From positions 1 through 5,095 of the forward strand of contig JAFWPT010000475.1 of assembly GCA_017509375.1 (NCBI GenBank): DNA of 5,095 nt, in the 5' to 3' direction. The position numbers were made by a program, and so were the translations under genes. The stretch's first letter is position 1. Every line of letters begins with the position of its first letter. Source of the stretch: Bacteroidales bacterium. GTDB lineage: Bacteria > Bacteroidota > Bacteroidia > Bacteroidales > UBA932. The notes below the pieces were generated by a model that ran no database searches, was not told the DNA's origin, and saw nothing but the letters and a program-made list of their open reading frames with translations. Shown here piece by piece: positions 1 through 5,095 of the stretch.

Positions 1-948
1 CGCATCCTCCTGGAAGCACCTCAACCCCCGTCGTCAGGCTTCTTCGCCCGCTTCGAGAATGTCGGAAAGGTGCAGAATATGGGTGTGGAACTCGCAGTTG
101 ACGGGGCCATCTTCAACACCAAGGACTTCGGATGGACCGTAGGCCTGAACCTGGGCTTCAACAAGAACCGCGTGCTGGAACTCCCCAACCACGACGACAT
201 GGTCATGACCAAGAGCGAGGTATCCCAGATCCTCCGTGAAGGAGAGGACGTTTACTCTTGGTATATGCCCAAGTGGGCCGGAGTCGAGACTTACTATGAC
301 GAGGATGAAGAGGAATACTACGGTCTCCCCAGGTGGGAGAAGATCGGCGAGGACGGCAAGGTCGAGTACGTCAACAAGTACAATCAGGCCACCTTCCAGA
401 TCGTCGGCAGCGCTTCTCCTCTGTTCAGCGGCGGCCTGAACACCGCCCTTCGCTGGAAAGGCTTCACCCTGAGCATGAACGGAAGCTACATGGTCGGCAA
501 CAAGATTTACAACAAGACCCGTGAGACCATGGACGGAGACGGTGCCTACACCAACCTCAACCAGATGTCGCTCGACAACGGCCTCGGCTGGGTAAGATGG
601 GACAAGAACAAGAAGAGCACCTGGAAGACCGCAACTCACCCCGAGCCTGTTGCAGGCCGAAGCGACGGTACCAACAAGGCATCTTCGCGCTACCTTGAGG
701 ACGGCAGTTTCTTACGTCTGCGCAACGTCACCCTCTCTTACGACATACCCACCCAGCTCACCCAGAAGATAAAGATGGGCGGCGCCCGCGTGTATGTCTC
801 CGCCGACAACGTTCTGACCCTTTCCCGTTTCTCCGGCATGGACCCTGAGGTAGGCATGGATGCCGACACCTACCATCACGCCGGTCTGTACTCCAGCAAC
901 TACCCTGTACCTATGTCCGTAGTTCTGGGAATCGACGTTAAATTCTAA
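1..948 (+). CDS. SusC-like TonB-dependent outer-membrane transporter, C-terminal part (5' truncated)
   Basis: The frame is open from base 1 to the TAA at 946-948, giving the last 315 residues of a family whose members usually have about 1000 residues. The plug domain and most of the barrel lie upstream of the window. Seen in the sequence (counting from base 1): NVGKVQNMGVEL at 20-31, SPLFSGGLN at 139-147, EDGSFLRLRNVTLSY at 233-247, and NVLTLSRFSGMDPEVG at 270-285. These match conserved SusC/RagA barrel blocks. The protein ends in an alternating strand finishing with Phe (SVVLGIDVKF), the usual C-terminal signal for beta-barrel assembly, so the 3' end is intact. An acidic Tyr-rich segment (98-108) probably lies in an extracellular loop. 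SusC proteins form the barrel under a SusD lid and import oligosaccharides with TonB/ExbBD energy. The SusD-like gene 14 nt downstream supports the call. The substrate is unknown. Confidence 0.95.
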   Translation, partial: RILLEAPQPPSSGFFARFENVGKVQNMGVELAVDGAIFNTKDFGWTVGLNLGFNKNRVLELPNHDDMVMTKSEVSQILREGEDVYSWYMPKWAGVETYYDEDEEEYYGLPRWEKIGEDGKVEYVNKYNQATFQIVGSASPLFSGGLNTALRWKGFTLSMNGSYMVGNKIYNKTRETMDGDGAYTNLNQMSLDNGLGWVRWDKNKKSTWKTATHPEPVAGRSDGTNKASSRYLEDGSFLRLRNVTLSYDIPTQLTQKIKMGGARVYVSADNVLTLSRFSGMDPEVGMDADTYHHAGLYSSNYPVPMSVVLGIDVKF

Positions 949-962
949 ACAAGAGAGTAATT

Positions 963-2738
963 ATGAAGAAGATATTTACAATCGGTTTCGCAGCCCTGCT
1001 CATGGTTTCCTGCAACATGGATTTCTATCCTTCGGATGCCATGACCTCATCACAGCTTGCTGACAACCCGTCCTCGGCTATATACACAACCGACGGCATT
1101 TACTCCCTTTTCAAGGACTTCCTCGCATACAAGGGCGAGAGTGCGGACTACCCCAACGGACGTAACCAGTACCTGCGTCACTACTACCAGTTAACCGAGC
1201 TCCGCGGCGACAATGTTTCCGTGTCCGGAACCACTTCCGACCCGTTCGTACATCCTTACGACTACCAGGATGTTCCCACCGAGGAAAACATTTACTACAC
1301 CTGGTGGCTCGCTTATAAGGTCATCTACGGAGCCAACTCCAACATCGACGCCATCACCCCCGGCGTAAGTGCAGAAAGCGACCATCTGCTTGGAGAGAAC
1401 TACTTCCTGCGTGCACTCGGCCACTTCCACCTGGTTACCCTTTTCTCCATGCCTTACGTGTACTGGAAAGACCATCAGGAAGCCCTTGGAATCCCTATCC
1501 ACAGGGGCATGGACAGCTACAAAGGAGATGTACAGCGTCCTAACGTGGGAAAAGTATACGACGAAATCGTCCTTGACCTGATCGAAGCCCAGAAGTATCT
1601 GGCCGCCGAAGGTGTGCGCACCGACAAAGGCTATGCATCACTGGATGCCGCAAAGGCTCTCCTCGCACGCGTATATCTGTATATGGAAAAGAATCAAGAG
1701 TGTCTTGACATTTGCAACGACCTTATGGGCCACGCTCCTTCGGCCGTTACCGCCGGCTATGACTATGCAGCCTTCCCCACCAAGACTTACGACTTCGACG
1801 AGACCATATGGTGCATACGCGCAAGCCAGACCGACAAGTTCTTCAACACTCATCCCAAGTCTGCAATCGGTTCGATGTACTACGACGACGCCAACATCAA
1901 GCGCTTCGACGAAGACGGCGGCTGTGGCGAGCACTACTGGAGCGAGGAACTCATCGAGCTGTTCCAGCGCTATCCTCAGGACAAGCGTTTTGCAGCTTAC
2001 TTCGTACAGCCTTCCCCTACAGGCGACGGCAAGGTTATGGTAACCTTCCCTGTCAAGACCAAATCAAGCAACACATACTGCTCCAGCGGTGTTGTACACG
2101 GTCTTACCCCGGCAGCTGACGGTTCCGTCGAGTTCGCTTACAGCGGAAAGACATACAAGGCCGAGCCTACCTTAGTCAACGGTTACACCCAATACATCGT
2201 CAACGATGCCGGCTTCGTTTCCGGCAAAGACGGTGCATCAGTCCAGAAGAAAGTATATGTCCGTCCTGACGGCAGCGTACGTGCCAACGGCGGTAACTAC
2301 CCCATTTACTTCAACTGCAAGTTCAATGGCCAGGAAGGCAGGACCAACCTCACATCTCCAGCTATCCTTCGCTGGGGCGAGGTTGTCCTGAACCGTGCCG
2401 AGGCCAGGGCAAAACTGGGATATGGTAAGGAAGCTCTGGACGATGTCAACATCATCCGACACCGCGCAGGCCTGACCGGTGACGCCGATTTTGACGAGAC
2501 CAACTATCAGGCAAGAGGTTATAAAGAAATTCTGGATGTGGTTCTCGACGAGCGCCGTATGGAGCTCTGCTTCGAGGGTCACCGCTACTTCGACGTTTTC
2601 CGTAACCGCAAGGATATGGACCGCCGCTACGTAGGCTTCCACGAGTTCGGCACCATCAAGTGGACCGATCCCCGCATTGCCCTGCTCATTCCTCTGGATG
2701 AAATCAACGCAAGCCATATTCCTCAAAACAGACAGTAA
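963..2738 (+). CDS. SusD/RagB-family surface glycan-binding lipoprotein
   Basis: A complete 591-aa protein starting at ATG 963, 14 nt after the SusC-like stop, so the two are probably co-transcribed. The N-terminus is a lipoprotein signal (MKKIFTIGFAALLMVSC) with acylated Cys17. Family blocks are in the usual order: YYTWWLAYKVIYGANSNIDAI-type helix (111-131, split here as YYTWWLAY then IYGANSNIDA); ENYFLRALGHFHLVTLF (145-161) followed by PYVYW and GIPIHRG; a TPR-like helix with AKALLARVYLYME (230-242); and the C-terminal SPAILRWGEVVLNRAEA (465-481), IIRHRAGL (497-504), and ERRMELCFEGHRYFDVFR (530-547). SusD proteins close over the SusC barrel at the cell surface and bind the glycan before import. 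The stretch between DKR (340-342) and SPAILRW (465) is long, about 120 residues, Gly/Thr/Tyr-rich and probably beta-stranded. It is a likely specificity insertion. Family assignment is firm; the ligand is unknown. Confidence 0.96.
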   Translation: MKKIFTIGFAALLMVSCNMDFYPSDAMTSSQLADNPSSAIYTTDGIYSLFKDFLAYKGESADYPNGRNQYLRHYYQLTELRGDNVSVSGTTSDPFVHPYDYQDVPTEENIYYTWWLAYKVIYGANSNIDAITPGVSAESDHLLGENYFLRALGHFHLVTLFSMPYVYWKDHQEALGIPIHRGMDSYKGDVQRPNVGKVYDEIVLDLIEAQKYLAAEGVRTDKGYASLDAAKALLARVYLYMEKNQECLDICNDLMGHAPSAVTAGYDYAAFPTKTYDFDETIWCIRASQTDKFFNTHPKSAIGSMYYDDANIKRFDEDGGCGEHYWSEELIELFQRYPQDKRFAAYFVQPSPTGDGKVMVTFPVKTKSSNTYCSSGVVHGLTPAADGSVEFAYSGKTYKAEPTLVNGYTQYIVNDAGFVSGKDGASVQKKVYVRPDGSVRANGGNYPIYFNCKFNGQEGRTNLTSPAILRWGEVVLNRAEARAKLGYGKEALDDVNIIRHRAGLTGDADFDETNYQARGYKEILDVVLDERRMELCFEGHRYFDVFRNRKDMDRRYVGFHEFGTIKWTDPRIALLIPLDEINASHIPQNRQ

Positions 2739-2782
2739 TTTTTAACAACACTTATTTTAACATTTTTAATCCCAAACACACA
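2739..2782 (+). other. G-free A/T-rich leader between susD-like gene and CBM9-like lipoprotein gene
   Basis: This 44-nt gap has no G on the + strand (10 C, the rest A/T). It cannot form a stable GC hairpin, so no terminator separates the two genes here. The octamer TTTTAACA occurs twice (2740-2747 and 2755-2762). There is no Shine-Dalgarno sequence before ATG 2783. In Bacteroidota, A-rich unstructured leaders are known to favour initiation, so a role in efficient translation of the next gene is a reasonable inference. No convincing Bacteroides promoter (TTG at -33, TAnnTTTG at -7) is present. Confidence 0.4.
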
Positions 2783-3508
2783 ATGAAAAAAGTATTTGCA
2801 CTGATGGCTATCGCAGCCATGACACTTGTTGCTTGCAACAAGCCTAACAACGATGAAGACGATCCCGGCAAAGAGGATGATTCCAACAAGGAGTATGTAG
2901 CTCCCATCAAAATCGACGGCAACTTCGACGATTGGGCCAATCTCAAAGATGTCACCACTTGGAAATGTGCCGCAACAGCATCCAAGACTGACATGAAGCT
3001 TGCCAAGGTTTATGCCGACAAGTACTATGTTTTCGTATATGTAGAGTTTGACCTCTCCGCTTACGAAACCCTCACTACCACCAACTTCGATTTCCACATC
3101 AACGGTGACAACGACACCTCCACCGGTGGTTGGAAAGGCCAGTGGGACCAGGACGAGACCCCTTGTGTTGACCTGATGTGCCAGGGTGAGATCTTCGGTG
3201 AAGATGGCAATCCTGTTGACTACGCACCCGGCCTCTACAAGTACTTCGGCGCTGCCAACACCAGCGATTGGTCATGGGAAGAGCAGCCTGCTTCCGACTT
3301 CCTTATCGGCAAGGGTAACAAGAAGGCATTCGAGTTCCAGATCACCCGCGAGCTCTATCCTCTTGGCAAACTCAACAAAGAATTCACCATGGGTATCGAA
3401 GTACTCGTGAACGGTTGGGACGCTACCGGCGCTCTGCCTAACACCGAAGCTACCGAGACCAACCCTGCAGGTGAAGCTCCCCTCGGAGTTGTCAAATACG
3501 GCAAGTAG
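2783..3508 (+). CDS. Surface lipoprotein with CBM9/DOMON-like carbohydrate-binding domain (SusE/F position)
   Basis: A 241-aa protein from ATG 2783 with a clear lipoprotein signal (MKKVFALMAIAAMTLVAC, Cys18). An acidic linker follows (DEDD at 24-27, EDD at 31-33), resembling the acidic export signal that sends Bacteroidota lipoproteins to the cell surface. The mature domain opens with IKIDGNFDDW (42-51), the typical first strand of CBM9-like and DOMON-related beta-sandwiches. VFVYVEFD (83-90), the Asp/Asn-rich DFHINGDNDTSTGGW (103-117), which could bind a metal ion, and AFEFQITREL (182-191) follow. These occur in the usual family order. CBM9 domains bind sugars, classically chain ends of xylan or cellulose. 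Here a glycan-binding rather than catalytic role is inferred from the small single domain and from its place directly after SusC/SusD. C128 and C133 lie close enough to form a disulfide. The domain family is moderately sure; the ligand is not known. Confidence 0.78.
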   Translation: MKKVFALMAIAAMTLVACNKPNNDEDDPGKEDDSNKEYVAPIKIDGNFDDWANLKDVTTWKCAATASKTDMKLAKVYADKYYVFVYVEFDLSAYETLTTTNFDFHINGDNDTSTGGWKGQWDQDETPCVDLMCQGEIFGEDGNPVDYAPGLYKYFGAANTSDWSWEEQPASDFLIGKGNKKAFEFQITRELYPLGKLNKEFTMGIEVLVNGWDATGALPNTEATETNPAGEAPLGVVKYGK

Positions 3509-3531
3509 TTTTTATACTTAGTTATTCATTG

Positions 3532-3571
3532 ACGAGGGCCGGTTCCGGCCGGCCCCCGTTTTTAATTTTTT
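3532..3571 (+). terminator. Strong intrinsic terminator after the CBM9-like gene
   Basis: The arms GGGCCGG (3536-3542) and CCGGCCC (3549-3555) pair perfectly around a 6-nt loop, TTCCGG. After one A/C mismatch (3535/3556) the stem gains three more pairs (3532-3534 with 3557-3559). A T-rich tail follows directly: five T at 3559-3563, then AA and six T at 3566-3571. It begins 24 nt after the stop at 3508 and ends 14 nt before the next start, so it lies wholly between the genes. It is oriented for + strand transcription; there is no T-tract for the other strand. Confidence 0.88.
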
Positions 3572-3585
3572 CAAAAGTACATCAA

Positions 3586-4974
3586 ATGAAACGCACAGGC
3601 ATACTGTTAGTCCTTGCCACATTGGCGCTGACCCTCTCCTGCAACAAGAATATGAATCCGGATTATCCTGGCACGGAGAGGATCAGTTTCACTGAAGATA
3701 AAGAAGTGTTTGTCAATCCTGAAAGGGGATTATATACCGGCAGCAGTTTCAGCTCTGAGGCCGGATCGCCTGTATCGACAGGCATCCTTCAGGCCGACAG
3801 GCGCTCCGGCAGAAGCCTGCGCATGATTGAGTTCTGGCTCAAGCCTTTCTTTGAGTCGGACATCTCGGAAGGTTACCTTGAACTTATACGAAAAAACTTC
3901 GAAGCATTCCGCGGAAGCGGGGTCAAGGTCATCCTTCGCTTTGGCTACAAGGATGGCATCCGTGACCTCTCCCATCCCGAGAATGACGCTCCGTTCGATC
4001 CTACCGAAGAGCAGGTTCTCCGTCACATAGCCCAGCTTAAGCCCATCCAGCAAGAGTATGCAGACGTGATTTACGTATTACAGGCAGGTTTCATCGGCTG
4101 CTGGGGCGAATGGTATTACACCACCAACTTTAACATGAATCCTCAGAGTCCGGAAGACTACCTGCCTCGCAAGCACGTAGTGGATGCCCTTCTGGACGCA
4201 CTTCCCGGGAACAGGCAGGTTGAACTGCGTACTCCCCGGTTCAAAATGAAAATGTACGGCTGGTCTTTGGCCGACACTATATCACGCGCCGAGGCGCATA
4301 CCGCCACGGCAAAGGCCCGCCTGGCCGGGCACAACGACTGCTATCTGGCCGGCGCCGACGACCAGGGCACTTTCCGCGGACCTGACGAGAGATCTTACTG
4401 GAACGCCGAAACAAAATACACCATTATGGGCGGCGAGACTTGCGCCATGTCAAAATACTGCGAGTGCCCCAACACTCTGGACAATCTGGCCAAACAGCAT
4501 TTTTCTTATCTCAACCAAAGCTACAACCGCACTGTTATCAACTATTGGATCAAGAACGAGTGCTACGACGAACTTAAAGAGCGCCTGGGCTACAGACTCG
4601 TGCTTTCAGAGGCCGATATAACCAAGAAGCCGGCTGCCGGAAGCCCTTTGCGCGTAGTGTTGCTCATCCGTAACGATGGATTTGCTTCCATCATGAACCC
4701 GCGCGATGCCGAACGGGCCCTCACCGGACCCGACGGCAAGGTCGTGAAAACCTGGCCGCTGAACTCCGACCCCCGCTACTGGATGGCCGGAGAGACTACA
4801 GTAGTTGACCAGACAGTAGAACTGCCCTCCGGACTTAGCGGAGATTATACTATCTGCCTCAACCTGCCCGATCCCGACTATCGCGACAATCCCCTTTATT
4901 CCATACGTCTTGCCAATAAAGATGTTTGGGACGAGGAGACCGGTTTCAACAAATTGCATACAATCACTCTATAA
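3586..4974 (+). CDS. DUF4874/DUF4832 lipoprotein, putative TIM-barrel carbohydrate-active enzyme
   Basis: A 462-aa protein from ATG 3586. This start is chosen because it gives a clean lipoprotein signal (MKRTGILLVLATLALTLSC, Cys19); an upstream in-frame TTG at 3529 would read through the terminator hairpin. Motifs recognisable from the DUF4874 + DUF4832 pair are NPERGLY (44-50), IEFWLKPF (81-88), VILRFGY (115-121), QAGFIGCWGEWYYT (166-179), VELRTPRF (212-219), CYLAGADDQGTFRG (252-265), GGETC (282-286), HFSYLNQSY (305-313), and LGYRL (334-338). Residues from about 350 onward look like a C-terminal beta-sandwich. These families have no established reaction that I know of. The spacing of beta-strand-like segments suggests a TIM barrel with Glu175 and Glu284 as candidate catalytic residues (inference). 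The five cysteines at 252-326 may form disulfides, fitting an exported protein. It probably faces the cell surface or periplasm and acts on the glycan handled by the upstream genes. Function remains unproven. Confidence 0.85.
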   Translation: MKRTGILLVLATLALTLSCNKNMNPDYPGTERISFTEDKEVFVNPERGLYTGSSFSSEAGSPVSTGILQADRRSGRSLRMIEFWLKPFFESDISEGYLELIRKNFEAFRGSGVKVILRFGYKDGIRDLSHPENDAPFDPTEEQVLRHIAQLKPIQQEYADVIYVLQAGFIGCWGEWYYTTNFNMNPQSPEDYLPRKHVVDALLDALPGNRQVELRTPRFKMKMYGWSLADTISRAEAHTATAKARLAGHNDCYLAGADDQGTFRGPDERSYWNAETKYTIMGGETCAMSKYCECPNTLDNLAKQHFSYLNQSYNRTVINYWIKNECYDELKERLGYRLVLSEADITKKPAAGSPLRVVLLIRNDGFASIMNPRDAERALTGPDGKVVKTWPLNSDPRYWMAGETTVVDQTVELPSGLSGDYTICLNLPDPDYRDNPLYSIRLANKDVWDEETGFNKLHTITL

Positions 4975-4985
4975 ATCATAAAGCG

Positions 4986-5095
4986 ATGAAAAGGATCCTC
5001 ACTCTTATTGCAATGGCCGCCTTTACCCTGGTTGCGTGCAACTCCAACAATACCGATCCCGACGACCCTGAAGGCGGCGGCAATGACAGCAACTA
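4986..5095 (+). CDS. N-terminus of a further lipoprotein (3' truncated by window end)
   Basis: The ATG at 4986 lies 11 nt after the preceding stop, and the frame is open to the window end (36 codons plus 2 nt). The product begins with a lipoprotein signal, MKRILTLIAMAAFTLVAC, with Cys18, followed by an acidic and Gly-rich tether (D24, D26, D27, E29, then GGG). The last two bases are TA, so the next codon is Tyr or a stop. The first 19 residues match those of the 2783-3508 lipoprotein at 12 positions, and both have Asp at 24, 26 and 27. A second small surface-binding lipoprotein is therefore likely, but no domain is visible yet and many Bacteroidota lipoprotein signals look alike. The tight spacing suggests co-transcription with the DUF4874/DUF4832 gene. 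Confidence 0.8.
   Translation, partial: MKRILTLIAMAAFTLVACNSNNTDPDDPEGGGNDSN

Noticed and set aside
34..639. 201-codon open frame on the - strand opposite the SusC-like gene
   Set aside because: It lies wholly inside a well-supported coding region and has a low-complexity Val/Leu-rich product with no recognisable domain; it is a by-product of GC-rich codons.
1612..2043. 143-codon + strand frame inside the SusD-like gene
   Set aside because: It is an out-of-frame overlap rich in Thr/Ser/Pro, as expected for a shifted reading of this gene.
2238..2726. 162-codon open frame on the - strand opposite the SusD-like gene
   Set aside because: It is antisense to conserved SusD motifs, with no recognisable product, promoter or leader.
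3529..3585. In-frame upstream TTG that would extend the DUF4874/DUF4832 protein by 19 residues
   Set aside because: The extension would be encoded by the terminator hairpin and would put a non-signal sequence before a good lipoprotein signal; ATG 3586 is better.
3559..3585. Candidate promoter (TAATTTTT, similar to the Bacteroides -7 box) before the DUF4874/DUF4832 gene
   Set aside because: The bases belong to the terminator T-tract, there is no -33 element, and transcription would start only about 9 nt before the ATG.
4606..4959. 117-codon open frame on the - strand opposite the DUF4832 region
   Set aside because: It is a shadow of the real gene, with no family resemblance or independent signals.
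1..5095. tRNA/rRNA, CRISPR, insertion sequence, riboswitch
   Set aside because: Non-coding space totals under 150 nt, the longest gap is 77 nt, and no repeat arrays, transposase motifs or structured RNA other than the terminator are visible.

Overview
The window is a fragment of a Bacteroidota (most likely Bacteroidales) polysaccharide utilization locus (PUL). All genes lie on the + strand. The diagnostic features are a SusC-type TonB-dependent transporter followed 14 nt later by a SusD-family lipoprotein, and then a series of further lipoproteins with a signal peptidase II cysteine. Start codons have A-rich leaders without a clear Shine-Dalgarno sequence, which is typical of the phylum. The coding DNA is fairly GC-rich for Bacteroides, so a relative such as an Alistipes/Rikenellaceae-type or uncultured gut or rumen Bacteroidales lineage is plausible. 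Genus cannot be fixed from this sequence.

Layout: 1-948 is the C-terminal 315 residues of the SusC-like outer-membrane transporter, with its 5' part outside the window. 963-2738 is a complete SusD-like glycan-capturing lipoprotein (591 aa). After a 44-nt leader without any G comes 2783-3508, a 241-aa lipoprotein with a CBM9/DOMON-like beta-sandwich signature. It sits where SusE/SusF-type surface glycan-binding proteins usually lie. A strong intrinsic terminator follows at 3532-3571. 3586-4974 encodes a 462-aa lipoprotein of the DUF4874 + DUF4832 architecture. 4986-5095 is the start of another small lipoprotein that runs off the window; its N-terminus resembles that of the 2783-3508 protein.

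Working model (inference): SusD and the CBM9-like lipoprotein capture a glycan at the cell surface and SusC imports it using TonB energy. The DUF4874/DUF4832 protein may be the carbohydrate-active enzyme of the locus. Its sequence can be laid out as eight beta-strand segments of a TIM barrel, with conserved-looking glutamates at the ends of strands 4 and 7, the clan GH-A arrangement. The terminator between the binding genes and this gene suggests that the abundant binding/import proteins are expressed above the putative enzyme. No known CAZyme family, regulator, RNA gene, mobile element or CRISPR is visible. The substrate cannot be deduced.
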